DNA of 64,000 nucleotides from Pristionchus mayeri (GCA_036245805.1 BTRK01000006.1:54491257-54555256); one strand, 5' to 3'. Numbered from the stretch's first letter, positions 51,083 through 63,113 are shown. The notes: generated from the sequence alone by a model not told the origin. Numbers and translations are program-made.

Positions 51083-51256
51083 GTTGACGAAGAAGAAGAA
51101 ATTCTAAAGAGATTCAGCGGATGCGAATTGAGTTGAAATACATATCAGCGTAAAATCTGAAGGATATATATCATCTCATGCTAACAAGGAAGTTCTTTCG
51201 CAATGTTACCTTCTGTAGGCGATGATATTATCACGCATAAATGCCTCTTACCATTA

Positions 51257-51446
51257 GTGTCTTAGTTTTGGTTTCTAACATACAGCGATGATAAAAAGAA
51301 AGGTTTTCAGGCGGTGTTATGTGCCCCGTGAAATAGTTTGCGAACTGAAAGCATAGAGAAACTATGAACAATTGACATGATGAAAATTTTGCAAAACTGT
51401 ATATTTCTTGAGTGGCATCATTACGGAATATCATTTCCATCGTCAT
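51257..51446 (-). CDS. Possible upstream exon related to the chemoreceptor
   Basis: The minus strand here is open and starts MTMEMIFRND. A TGCTTTCAG acceptor inside it precedes FANYFTGHITPPENL, and a GTAAGAGG donor follows KTKTLM. It could be an alternative 5' exon of the receptor at 49512, or the remnant of another receptor. No membrane segment is clear. Confidence 0.3.
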
Positions 51447-53977
51447 TCCGATATTATAATATATCCATTACGAGCTGTGTATTCCATACTATGTATAACC
51501 TAGTATCGATAATTATGTTAAGCATTTCCACTCAAGAGTAGAATTATAGAAAAGATACCATGCTTCACTCAGCACACTTTCTAGACCGGTCCATCGGCGA
51601 TACACTCTCTCGCCGATCGACCGATGTAGAGAGTGTGCAGAGTGAAGAGAGCGTGGTATCGTTTCTCGAACTCTACGCAAGAGCAGTGCCACTCCATCGC
51701 CTATGTAGCAGCGAGAGCCTATCCTGGAAGCGAGTGGCCTCTTACGAAACGTGTTGTGTGAGGGTTACGGACGTGATTCTGATTATAGTGCATGACACTG
51801 TCCAAATAACTAAAATTTTACCGGAATGGATGCACAGAAAGATCAACAATTCGGTTGTTGCATAAGTCTTAATCGCTTTTTGCACAGAGTGATCATAACC
51901 TATGTAGGAGTTCTTATTTTAATGAGCGGCATCTAGTTTTTCTTATGTTAATAGTACACTAAAGTGCTTCCTAGCGCAGATTAGTTCAAAGCTATCGAAT
52001 CATTCGGATGGGGACAACACAAAGTGAAAGGCTGTCAACTTGAGTCGTGGGGTTGAGATTTTGTCATATCTCAATGGAGAGCGATGATATTGCCAGACTT
52101 GAGCCACTATATAAAATATCAGTGAATATATGGTACCTTAGTGCATTATGACTTTTGCAAAACATTGCCCATTGCAGAGAATTGAACTTCATTCCGTATC
52201 AATCCACGATGTTACGGATCAACAATATTTATTTTATCTATTTTTGGTTATGTGTGGTTGGGATAAAAATCTCTCAGGAATAATTAGCATTTATATTGAC
52301 CTATTTTCTGTTCTGGTTTAAAGATGTGACAATATTCCTTCGATCTAATTGCGAATTCCAAAATTTATGGTGGAAATCGTTGTATCAAAATCGACACATT
52401 CATCAATTTTCTATCTCAACCACCAATCGAGTGCAGGATGTAAGGTGGTTATCTGAACGATCAATCCTTCTACTATCTACCACTATATAAAGTAATTGGA
52501 AATTAATCAGATTTGCCATAAAGGTTGAAATATTATCAGCCTAAAACTGGAATATTTAATAAAAATCGGATCACTTTCAATTTTTGATTTTTCAATTTGC
52601 TATTTTACGAGAAGATAAATATCCCGATTACTATATAATTTTTTTCTTGTTATTGCACTGTTCAATGAATGACTGTTCAAGCGCACGTGAATCGACGTTA
52701 AATTCTTTGGTTCAAGAGGGAGGAAAACTATTTGAATTGAGCATGGGAGAGAGTAAGCGGTCAAATTCGAAATCAGATTAGATGAAGCTAGATCCATGTT
52801 CAACATAGGTTTTGGAAGAGCAATGAGTGCTCTCCTAATCGCAATTTTTTGGGATTTTGTTGTGACCATTCCTAATGAAATTGTTCTATCTCGAAGGAAC
52901 ATTAAATTTATTATCAGAATTTTCCCATGCTAAAGTTACGACTTATAGCTTTGAACGCTTGCACAATTAAGTTCAACATCATGGCAATAATAAGCAAGTA
53001 TACTCTTAAATTATATTATCAAATTAAAGCATAGTCGTTTGGTCGAAGCGAAATCGATGGCTTAAAATTTAGTCCTCAAAAACGATCAAGACTTATGCAA
53101 TAACCTGATAATTGCTTCCTGGAAGGCTGAATTAATTTGCCATTATCAAAGAAATGAAATGCATTGTAATATTTTTGTGTTTGCTTTTCAATTTTACACC
53201 CTATGATGTCGCCGATAAATGTTTGATGACAAATATCACATAAAGCAATTCATAAATGACAATGGAAATGATAAAAAGGAAAAAAGTAATACAAGTGATT
53301 ATATTTATCCAGTGTCTTATAGGGTTTGCCCGATGAGAGAGAGACTGAGATCTCAAATTGATTTTGAATCAATTATCTCCTTCTCGCGTGAACAAAGGAA
53401 CCCCAACTGAGATCTCATTTCTCGATTCGTTCTCAATCTCCATTCCATCCGTCGTTATTCCCTTTCAAATGCCCGGTCAGAGAGATGGGGAATGGAAAAG
53501 TAAAGGAGAGGCCCTTTCTATTGATTCTCAATTTTAATCGAGATCTCGATTCTAAATGAGATCTCAATTTCAATTTACATTCATTTCGAGAACTATCGAG
53601 AAATTTTGCGGCGTTTTTTCTCACGAAGAAAACCCTCGTGTCTTATCAATGCACCTCGAATTTGCCTTTGTCGTCTAAACCTCTCATCTCTCTTCCTCCA
53701 TCATCATGCACCCGCACTATTGCACAATTGTCTCGGTGCACTCACCCGTCACATTTATGTTGTACCTAGGCAGACGCACACTTCTTCTGAGATGAGACGC
53801 TTCTTCCTATCAACTTTGAATTATTTCGCCTCCACTTGCCTCTATCGATTCCGGTGCGTTTACTTCGGAGGAGTAAATAGGCAAAATGCGGGTCAAACGA
53901 CTTCACGAAGTGTGCTGGGAAAAGGACGGAACAACACGAGAATGGTGCGGGAAACATAATTGTGTTAACGTTTTCAG
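51447..53977. other. AT-rich region, no supported gene
   Basis: Apart from an H1 palindrome at 51537-51675, I see nothing I can assign. The 5' exons of the ABC transporter should lie here if it has an amino-terminal extension, but none could be recognised. Around 53320-53580 there are several AGATCTCAA/GAGATCTC words that suggest an old repeat. Confidence 0.4.
51537..51675. repeat. Palindromic element, H1 family, with expanded loop
   Basis: Ends GAGTAGAATTATAGAAAAGA and GTATCGTTTCTCGAACTCTAC are H1. The centre has an additional nested palindrome around CGGTCCATCGGCGATACAC / CGCCGATCGACCGATGTAG, making it about 25 bp longer than other copies. Confidence 0.85.
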
Positions 53978-56900
53978 TTAGTGTGGCGCTGCCCTACTAT
54001 ACAAGTCTAGTCATCAATGGCATAGCCGGTCTGCGAGGAGGTGTCCAAGTTCACGAAATATCTACGATTTTCACTGCACTAACCATAGCGAGGTCCGTCG
54101 TTAGAGAATACATTTGTTAGAGAAAGCGATCTCAAATTGTCTGTAATCATATTTATCACTATTACATAGTTACTTTCTTGTTTTTAATGCCTTGTTCAGC
54201 ATGTTTTTGACCGGCATACGAAACGGATTTTTCATGTTTCTGACTTCACTAACAGTCGCCAAGATACGAAAGGACTTGTTTAGAAATTTAATCATACAAG
54301 ATATTTCCTTCTTCGATAATCACCCGTCTGGTCAGTGTTCACTAAACAAAAATTCTTAATTGTTCAAGTTCAGGAGATATTGTATCTCGGTTAACGTCTG
54401 ACGTCGACCGTATCGGCGACAGAATATCCGACGCGAATAATTTCGCGCTGAAAGTCACGCTTATTCTGGTAGTTGAAATTGTTTTTAATATAAATACACA
54501 ATTCAGATCGGCAAATTAGAATTGATGATGATAATTTCATGGCCCCTAACGCTGATTAACTTCATCGCGTTTCCAGTTATAGTCTACGTGAATAAACTGT
54601 ATGCAGAATACTATGAGGTTGTTCGTTATCCATGCTCTCTTCATTCTCTGCACTTTCTCGCAAAACGACCGGTCGAGGGAGTGAAAATGTAGAATGAACA
54701 GAGCGTGGTATCGTTTCTCGAACTTTACTATGTTCACAATTTGCTTGGACAGAAACTTGGCCACGCAATGAATGAATGCACGACGGCTTCTCATCAAGTA
54801 GCGGAAGAGGTTCGTCACTGTCACTATAACAAATACAATAACATAACAAAAACAAAAACAAAAACAACAATAACAAATGCAATAACAATAGCATTAACCA
54901 CAAATATTAATGATCCTCACTTTCAGATCATGTTAACTATGCGAACCGTTCGCTCATTTGCTGCAGAAATGCAGTCGTGCGAGAAATTCGAAAAATCGAT
55001 CGATAAGGCACAGCGAGTAGCGACGAAAGAGTGAGCCGATTATGGAGCATTAGCACGCTGTCCAGGCCTTTCACTGAAAGCTATACATCTTATACTATAC
55101 GTATATCGTATACGTATACCTTATACTATAAGGGACGGGCAGGGTATGAAACGCTACTGTTTTTGGATAATAAGAAAAGCAACATAATCAATTAGAAATG
55201 CGTTGCAGCCTCAAAGTAAGCGCAATGATAATTATCTTAAGAGCATTGGCATTTGTCGGACTCGATTTCGCCTGTGATCTTCACTTGCACGGCGTCAATG
55301 CAATCGTGCTCATTTACGGATCGACGCTCGTTTCAAGAGGTCATCTGAAGGCTTCCGAGTGCGCCGCAAGCTAGAGCTAACATGAGATTGGTCAGAACTC
55401 ACATATCCGAATCATCTTCTTCTTCTCAGGGTATCATCTACTATGGCATAGTATAAGAATCGCTAAATAAAATTTCACAAAATGTTTCTAGGAATTATGA
55501 TATTTCATGTTTCAAGTTTTGCAAGGATCCGCCTGTGCGTCAATCGCCCCCTACTTCACGTGTCGTTTGGAGAACGGTTTCCGTTCTGCAAAAGCATTTC
55601 CCAGTATGGCAAAAAAGTGCAGCGTTCTTGCGGACTCGAACCCCACACCTGTTAACCTGACGCCTTACCATTTGACCACGCTGCTGTTGGGGTCCGTTCT
55701 CTAAACGACACGTGAAGTAGGGGGCGATTGACGCACAGGCGGATCCTTGAAAAAACTTGAAACATGAAATATCATAATTCCTAGAAACATTTAGTGAAAT
55801 TTTATTTCGCGATTCTTATACTATGCCATAGTAGATGATACCCTGAGAAGAAGAAGAGGATTCAGATATGTGAGTTCTGACTAAACCCATGTAAGATAAA
55901 TAAACGTACACAATTAGCACACAAACGCATACACAGATACAGTCGAACTAGACAACAACATGTGACGTGCTTCATAGTGATTCTAGATACTTTTAGTCGT
56001 TACATTCCACATTTGAGAACAGTAAATTGTGGTTTCTGTAAATTTGGATTTACCGTTTTTATAAAAATCAACATTTTACTACAACCCGCTTCGTAGTTTG
56101 CTTGCACGGATGTGCAGTACATTAGCACTCCTTTGTTTTGGCAAAACAAAGCGTCCCTCCTACAGATCGTAGTGTCAAGTTTGTCAAGCACAACGTCGTT
56201 GTCAAGCACAACGTCGATTTGCCTTCACTAATTCACATTGCAGGAGATATGGATGCTGCTTCCCTTATTGCATTCATGATGTATCAAATGCAGATCGGAG
56301 ACCACATCGAAGTATTGTTTTTGCTTCGTCAACACAAGTATCATACCGTCAAGCGGGAGCAAAATGAAACACCTTTACTATTTCACGATTTTTTAGCGTA
56401 AAATCATGTGAAGTCCATAAAATCCTTCATAGTTGTCGAAATGCCACAATTTTTGGAATATGGCACTTTCATGTGATTATCAAAAATCCATTTTGAGGAA
56501 ATTGTCATAGGCAGCTTCTAACATATTTTGATCTTCGATCTCAATCTGTCAGAAATTTCACGTGATTGGTCTCACATCTTCACCTACTTTCAACTGGTTG
56601 TAGGACAACTTATGTGTGGTGTAGTTTTCTAAGGCGCATGATTGATCGTATTATTTTTAAAGGGTGCTGGTTCGAATCCAACCAAGTAATTTCAGTTTTG
56701 CTGCATATTGGAGCAATGGAATTATATAAAATTGTAATTTCCATTGCTCCAATATGCATCAAAACTGAAATTACTTGGTTGGTTTCGAACCAGCACCCTC
56801 TAAAAACAATACGATCCATCATGCGCCTTACAAGGAGTCGGCAAAAGTCACCGGAGGCTTTTCTTCAAATGATCGTAATGGGACTTTTAGCGCTGATGAG

Positions 56901-59900
56901 GAACGCTCAAATATGTTTTCAAAAGTAGCGTAAGCGATCTTTGGCCCACCGAAAAAATCGTTAAAATAAATCTATAAAATTCCATTTTTGGTTCTCGATA
57001 TATTTCAGAAAGAAGCTTCAAATGGTAATAAAAATTAGGTTTTGTTGAAATATCTCGAGAACCAGTCATTTTAGCGTTTCGGTCCACTTCGAGGAATTTG
57101 TTGTACTCGTCGAGATCTTTCTCTAGCACTCTTTAAAATGTTGAAATGATCATTTTGAACTGAGCTATGACCAAAAATCGAATTTCATAGAATTTTTTAA
57201 ACGATTTTTTCGGTGGGCCAAAGTTCGCTTACGCTACTTTTGAAAACACATTTCCCTCATCAGTGCTAAAAGTCGAGCATCCCTCATCAGTGCTAAAAGT
57301 CCCATTAGGATCATTTCAAGAAAAGCCTCCGGTGTTGAAAGTAGGTGAAGATGTGAGACCAATCACGTGAAATTTCTGACAGATTGAGATCGAAGATCAA
57401 AATATGTTAGAAGTTGTCTATGACAATTTCCTCAAAACGGATTTTTGTTTATCACATGAATGTGCCATATTCCAAAAATTGTGGCATTTCGACAACTATG
57501 AAGGATTTTATGGACTTCACATGATTTTACGCTAAAAAAGCGTGAAATAGTGTGGATGCTCTCGCTTGACGGTACTATTTACAGAGTCTTTCCAACCAGC
57601 TGTCTCAGTTCATGGCAACTTTGGGCAAGTCGAGAGCAGTCTGTGATTTTTTGATTCGCCATCCTTCTACGTGTGACAATGGAACGTCGAAAGAAAAAGT
57701 CAAGGTGTGTTATTCTTATTTTGCAAATTCTTAATTCGATCTCCTCAGGGAGACTTGCAGTTTGAAGCCGTCTCGTTTAATTACCTCTCCAGGCCGGCAA
57801 ATACAGTACTCGATGTAAGATCAATATTTCGCAAACATATCCTTGTCATAGAATTCTCCTTCTGAGTAAAAATACAAGAGTAGAATGCAATTAATCTCTT
57901 CCTAAATGCAGTCCAGGGTTTCAAATTTCAGGTAATTTTAGGCCATTTTCGGATGTGTTTCAGGTACTCAATATAGCTGATACGTTCATAATCTACAGGG
58001 TGCGCCAAAATTACCCGAACTTATATTTTCACATTATTCGCACCTTTGGAATGGGACTTGGGCGATCTGGTTCATGATAAAGTTTACCGACAATATGGGC
58101 AATAGCAACATAATTGTGAGGGGTCCTCATTTAGCTCTGGCAAAGGCCTTGAGTCTCTGCTCATATCCAACTGCCAATTCCCGCACGAAATTTTCAGCTA
58201 TTTCGTTTCATGCTTTGATAAGGGCAGCTTAAAAGAAGATTAGTGCCATGTTCTTGGTAGAGGACATCTTTGCCAACAACACCCCCAAACGCTGAAGTCG
58301 AGGGGTTGGGATCGGGGGGAGTTCAATGGTCACTCACTCGGAGTGATTAATCTTGTGCATGGGTGTTCAACCACAACTTTGACTTGTGAAATGTAGCAGA
58401 ATCTTGTTGAAAGGTCCAGTGCTCCTGACCCAAGTGGGAATCAGCTCAGGGTAGAAGCGCGTCTTCGAGGATGTGCTACGTGTACTACTTCGTATTGATC
58501 TAGATGCCCGGAATGTTAAAAAAAAGAGGGAACTTCCATGTTGAGCAAATTTCATCCCAAACTGATGCAAAGGGGATAGCGGGTATAACCAGTGACTTCA
58601 CAACTATTTTGGGATTCTTCAGGATCAGAGGCAGTGATTATGTCTGTTTGCCAAATCAGCTTGCCTTCGACAGTAAATATATCAGGTTGGAACAAAAGTT
58701 CTGTCCGATTTCAATATTTTGGTTTTATTACATTCAACATCCTTCTTTTTCGACCGATTTTCAAATGGTTGTTCTCACACAATAAGTGATTCAACACTCT
58801 GCATAGCACACATTTGTACAGCCCTATAACATCGGGATTGTGGTCGCAGTGCGAGGCAAAAGTCCCCGTCATTGGTAACTGGACTATTAATTTCTCCGAG
58901 TTCCAATCTATCGGTCTGAGAGATAGTGCCAACCGTATTATATGTTTGGAAAGTACCACGGTCGTGTATTACAACAGCAACTTAAAATGAATTCTAACAC
59001 GAAAGGCCACTTGAAAAATGTACCAATTGGCCAATACTGATGTCCTGGACATGACCTCAGATGAATTTATCTACCGTGCATTCAAATAGTGACTTAGAGA
59101 TTAAAACATGCTGAAAATGTATAGATCCGGCCCTGTTCAGCACATATTTTAGTTATGTAATTGTGCGATCCTCCTGTCACAAGCCAAAATTTATTTAAAA
59201 ATTGATTCCCCAAATTCAACATTCAAATCACATATTTTACCAGTTCCTGTCTCACATACAGTTGATCAGCTCGTTATTTTGTGATTACATGCTGAAGCTG
59301 ACCCTACGCTATTACATTGTGGCTTGGATAAATTGGGTGATAGGTACTTTTGATAGAGAAGTAATCCTAGCCTGGACACCAAAAGTCGGAATTTTGCATG
59401 TTTCGCAAGTATGATATGTTTTTGAAAAATCACAATTTTGAGAAAGATGAAGATCAGTTCAGCTAGACTTTTCTCATATATGAATCATATATGAACTTTT
59501 CTCATATATCAATAGTAGTGCACTATATCGCCCATATTCTAAGAACTGTCTGTTTGATTATCGGGGCAGGTATACTAATCTATTGAACAGCTCCATCACT
59601 CCATCTTACTTTTTGTTCCTCATGTAATTCGGGGAAGGGATGGATCAACCCCACCATTCAACCTAGGCTTAGAAAGTACTAGACATGGGCTTCTCAATAA
59701 TATATGTGAAGTTGCCCCACGATTTTTCTCTTCTGCAAAATAGTGATCCAAACACTTTTGAAAAAAAATCCGAAACTTGACTTGATGACAATCATCAAAT
59801 TCCTGTTTACCCTGAGTCGCTTATTTTATCTGAACATATGTAGGGAATGTTGAAGTCTTCCACCTAATTACGCTACTGATTTAGCTCAATGCGATTTGAG

Positions 59901-61596
59901 ATGAACATTTTGCGCGAGCTCAAACATTGTTCACGAAATCGGACAGCTAGATGACATGAGAAACTGATATGAAACCTTGAATAGTGAGAGCTTAATGGCC
60001 ACTAGTCATGATGATGCAATATAGGTCGCGCATATCGATTGGGCCGCGAGGCCACATTAAGATGAAATCAGATCGGGTAATTTTGGCGCACCGTGTATGT
60101 AACGCTCCTGAAGCAACCCGAAAATTAGCCTAAATGACGAGAAAAATTGAGCAATGGCCTGACTTTCTTCAGTTTGCACGCTCTCTCTTGCCGGTCAGAG
60201 AGACGAGAGGGCGTCCAAATAGAAGAGAGCCAGACTATTGCTGAAAATTGAAACCGTAATGTAGGATCTGCATCTTCACGTCCGCTCAGGGGAGACGCTG
60301 GCTCTCGTAGGTCCATCCGGAGGAGGCAAGACGACCATCATCGCGCTGCTCGAGCCATTCTTCGAGCCCGACAAAGGCGAAATTCGGCTGGATGGCGTGC
60401 CGATCAGCCAGTTCGACCATAAATTTTATCACGAGAAAGTTGGTGCCAAAATGCACGAATTATATCACCAAAAATGTGCAAGACACTTGTACTTGTATAT
60501 AATTAAAGTATTAGCTAATAAATAATATATTTGTCAGATTGCGTTGGTGGGGCAGGAGCCGGAGCTGTTCGACGGCTCCGTGCGAGAGAATATCCGATTC
60601 GGTTGCGCAGTAAGTGATGAAGAGATCGAAATGGCGGCCAAGGCGGCGAATGCTCACGAATTTGTGATGGAACTGCAGGAGGGATACGAGACTCGATGCG
60701 GAGTGAGAGGAGCACTGCTGAGTGGTAGGTGGCGAACAAATCTCCCGGTCGCTTCCCTTCTTACACTTTTTATTAGAGTTCGAAAAGGATGCCCCGCTCC
60801 CTTTATTCTACACTCTCTCGACCGGTCGAGCGGCTAGTGAGTGTGTAGAATGAAAAGATCGTGGTATCGCGTTTCATATTCTGCTTTCTATACATGTTGT
60901 GAGCATGTAAACTGAAGAGGATGTGGTAGGCCACATTTCGGTGACAATTTTTGTTGAAGGAGGCCAGAAGCAGCGCATAGCCATTGCGAGAGCTTTGGTT
61001 CGTAAGCCGTCGATTCTGATATTGGACGAAGCTACTTCTGCTCTAGATAACCAATCCGAACACGTTGTTTTGGAAGCATTGCAGAGGTTTGAATTTGATA
61101 CCAAAAAAAATAGTTCGAGAAGCGATACCACGGTCTCTTCTGTTTGCACATTCTCTTAGCACTCGTCCGGTCTAGAGAGTAGAGTTCGCAATTCGGGCCG
61201 CCGTCTTATCAGTTTTCATTCTCTCTCGACTTGTCGAGTGGCGAGAAAAATGAGGAGACGGTGGCTTCATTTCTCGAACTCTACTAGAGAGTGCGTGAGA
61301 TGAAGAGACGAATGCCCCGAATTACGAACTCAAAACCTTAGGATGAGCGCCTTGACATCTATTGCAATCTGGCTCAGATGCTCCACTCACTGCACAGTCA
61401 TCGTGATTGCTCATCGTCTTTCGACGATTCAGAAGGCCGACAGAATCGCCGTTATCGACAAGGGAAGAGTAGTGCAGGTAGGGCAACTGCTAAATGAAAC
61501 ATCGACAATTTATCCTAGCTGGGCACTCACAGCGAACTCTCTTCCGAACGTCATGGACTATATCGCAAGTTGCTGAGAAAGAAAGACTCCCACTGA
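53978..61596 (+). CDS. ABC half-transporter, HAF/TAP-like (ABCB class)
   Basis: Fifteen exons join in phase to 553 residues, with the amino-terminal end missing: 53978-54092, 54200-54330, 54374-54468, 54507-54617, 54753-54809, 54927-55030, 55209-55339, 56244-56311, 57585-57704, 57749-57814, 60265-60438, 60538-60724, 60960-61086, 61378-61477, 61519-61596. The membrane domain includes the [12 protein letters not shown] and TMRTVRSFA motifs of ABCB transporters. The nucleotide-binding domain has Walker [11 protein letters not shown]-loop GQEPELF, signature LSGGQKQR, Walker [13 protein letters not shown] and H-loop IAHRLST, so it looks catalytically competent. C. elegans HAF-4/HAF-9 relatives act in intestinal lysosome-related organelles; the substrate here is unknown. 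Introns 7, 8 and 10 are swollen by foldbacks and a Tc1-like element, yet splice sites are intact. Confidence 0.92.
54618..54729. repeat. Palindromic element, H1 family, in ABC intron
   Basis: CTCTCTTCATTCTCTGCAC is mirrored by TGTAGAATGAACAGAGCG, with right end GTGGTATCGTTTCTCGAACTT. It begins right after the donor of exon 54507-54617, and the intron is almost entirely this element. Confidence 0.85.
55391..55882. mobile_element. 492-bp foldback with tRNA-like core
   Basis: Arms of about 190 bp (GTCAGAACTCACATATCCGA to about 55580, mirrored from about 55690 to GATATGTGAGTTCTGAC) enclose a 100-bp loop. The loop carries a tRNA-like sequence (55619-55686, minus). No protein is encoded. It lies in intron 7 of the ABC transporter. 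The structure resembles an inverted-repeat MITE carrying a captured tRNA-related sequence. Confidence 0.8.
55619..55686 (-). ncRNA. Degenerate tRNA-like sequence
   Basis: Read on the minus strand it contains an A-box-like TGGTCAAATGGTAAGGCG and a B-box-like GGGGTTCGAGTCC, with CAGCAGCG near the start and CGCTGC at the end able to pair as an acceptor stem. The anticodon stem does not form, so it is a relic or a tRNA-derived promoter rather than a working tRNA. Isotype cannot be given. Confidence 0.5.
56344..57574. mobile_element. 1.23-kb nested foldback with tRNA-Leu-like inserts
   Basis: The ends are ACCGTCAAGCGGGAGC and GCTCTCGCTTGACGGT. Arms of over 200 bp pair across the element, and an inner pair at about 56932/57222 (GGCCCACCGAAAAAATCG) also folds. 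Two inverted tRNA-like pieces at 56626-56684 and 56780-56830 show CTAAGGCGCATGATT and GGTTCGAATCC, close to a tRNA-Leu A box and B box. It encodes no protein and ends 10 bp before the acceptor of ABC exon 57585. Confidence 0.78.
57996..60095 (-). mobile_element. Degenerate Tc1-like transposon (2.1 kb)
   Basis: Inverted ends CAGGGTGCGCCAAAATTACC and GGTAATTTTGGCGCACCGTG are flanked by TA on both sides (57994-57995, 60096-60097), the Tc1/mariner signature. On the minus strand around 58300-58440 the decayed transposase shows [14 protein letters not shown] and then PPDPNP, matching the catalytic FQQDxAPxH and PDLNP blocks, with stops between. It is inactive. It fills ABC intron 10 and lies wholly within it. 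Confidence 0.88.
60151..60243. repeat. Palindromic element, H2 family
   Basis: GCAATGGCCTGACTTTCTTC is mirrored by GAAGAGAGCCAGACTATTGC. It lies 20 bp upstream of the exon that encodes Walker A. Confidence 0.85.
60774..60877. repeat. Palindromic element, H1 family
   Basis: TAGAGTTCGAAAAGGATGCC and the inner TTTATTCTACACTCTCTCGAC / GTGTGTAGAATGAAAAGATC fit H1; the right end is altered. It lies in the intron between the Q-loop and signature exons. Confidence 0.8.
61109..61332. repeat. Two palindromes, one inserted in the other
   Basis: An outer H1-type hairpin starts AGTTCGAGAAGCGATACCAC. A second one with ends AGAGTTCGCAATTCGGG / CCCCGAATTACGAACTC overlaps it, and an H1 arm pair (GTCTTATCAGTTTTCATTCTC / GAGACGGTGGCTTCATTTCTCG) lies between. 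The order shows later insertion into or exchange with an existing element. It occupies the intron before the H-loop exon. Confidence 0.7.
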
Positions 61597-61950
61597 TAAT
61601 AGAGTTCGAAAAATGTTTCAGCTCGCCCATTTAATCGTTATTAATTCAATAAATTTCGTTGCATACATTGTATTCTACTTCCGGATTCAGTGGTATAAAG
61701 ATAAACACTGATATAAAGTTTTCAAGAGGTGGGCACTACGGCGTAAATATAGTTAGGATGAGTCGTGGGATGACGATCGGTAAACGAGCTTTAACCAATT
61801 TTGGCCATCATAAAGCATGCCTGCCTTTCCACCAAGGTCTCATTTATTTCATTTTGGGACTTTCCATATCGGGTCGAAAATTAACTATGTCAAAAATTAG
61901 GTAATAGGGCGAATCTCTCACCAGAGTGTTTGATTTTTTAACAAAACATG

Positions 61951-62692
61951 GGGAGGGGGTGACAAAAGCACAACGGAGAAAAGCACAACGGATCACCATT
62001 CGCTCGATCTTTGAGCTAACATCTTGGGAGTTGTTTAACTGTTACTAGTATGTGCTACACTACGTCACCATGATTAGATCCTCTAACTATGTGACCTTTA
62101 GTTTCACGATCCATCACTGTATTTCATGGTTCATGGTCCAAATTTGAGAATTTCATCGGAAAATCATGGTTAGATAAACACCAAATACCGTGACAAATCG
62201 ATAATACAATACCTCAGAAAGTACTATATACCAGTAACACTGGAATCGATTGATTACGATATTTGGTGTCTATCTAACCATGATTTTCCGATGAAATTCT
62301 CAAATTTGGACCATGAACCATGAAATACAGTGATGGATCGTGAAACTAAAGGTCACATAGTTAGAGGATCTAATCATGGTGACGTAGTGTAGCACATACC
62401 AAATATCGTAATCAATCGATTCCAGTGTTACTGGTATATAGTACTTTCTGAGGTATTGTATTATCGATTTGTCACGGTATTTGGTGTTTATCTAATCATG
62501 ATTTTCCGATGAAATTCACTAATTTGGACTATGAACCCCAATACAGTGATGGAGCGTGAAACTGAAGATCACATATTTAGAGGATAATCAGAGTGTAGCA
62601 CATACTAGTAATAATAAAACAACTCCCAAGATGTTAGCTCAAGGATCCAGATACTGGTGATCCTTTTGTCGGTTGTGCTTTTGTCACCTCCC
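61951..62692. mobile_element. 742-bp complex foldback element
   Basis: Ends GGGAGGGGGTGACAAAAGCAC and GTGCTTTTGTCACCTCCC are inverted copies. Inside, three segments of about 170 bp alternate in orientation (about 62075-62260, 62265-62400, 62400-62580), sharing CATGATTTTCCGATGAAATTC and ATTTGGACCATGAACC. It encodes no protein and lies downstream of the ABC gene. Confidence 0.8.
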
Positions 62693-62939
62693 AAACCACT
62701 CGTTGCAGAGATAACGATGGGCTACAAATTGGTGGGGGGGGGGGGGGGTAGGTAGCTCGGTGTTTTTAGTGAGTTATGATGTTCTCAATACTTTGTTGAA
62801 GCTTCTGAATGGTGGACAACTGATGACATGCCGGAATGCTTAGCTGTTGACACAGTCATCCACACAGTTGTCGCTTCGGGGGCTTTCTTTTTGCGCACTA
62901 TTCCGAGCAAGCCGTCTCTGAAACAATCGATAACGGTGC

Positions 62940-63027
62940 AATCGTTTGACTCTCTTCAGTTTGCACGCTCTCTCGTCTCTCTGACCGGTGAGAGAGCGAG
63001 CAAACCGAAGAAAGTCAGACGAGTGCT
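62940..63027. repeat. Palindromic element, H2 family (best copy)
   Basis: ATCGTTTGACTCTCTTCAGT...GCACGCTCTCTCG pairs with CGAGAGAGCGAGCAAACCGAAG...GTCAGACGA. The small loop is TCTCTGACCGGT. It is about 90 bp downstream of the partial chemoreceptor. Confidence 0.88.
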
Positions 63028-63113
63028 AAAGTTCATCGAAATTGATTATTTTTTATCGTGCTATGGCTTGTCCTAGGGGACTGTGTTAGCTCGCGGCATC
63101 TCACTAGTCGGCA

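Noticed and set aside
56626..56830. Functional tRNA-Leu genes.
   Set aside because: The A-box and B-box words are present but no complete cloverleaf or acceptor stem forms, and the two copies are parts of a foldback.
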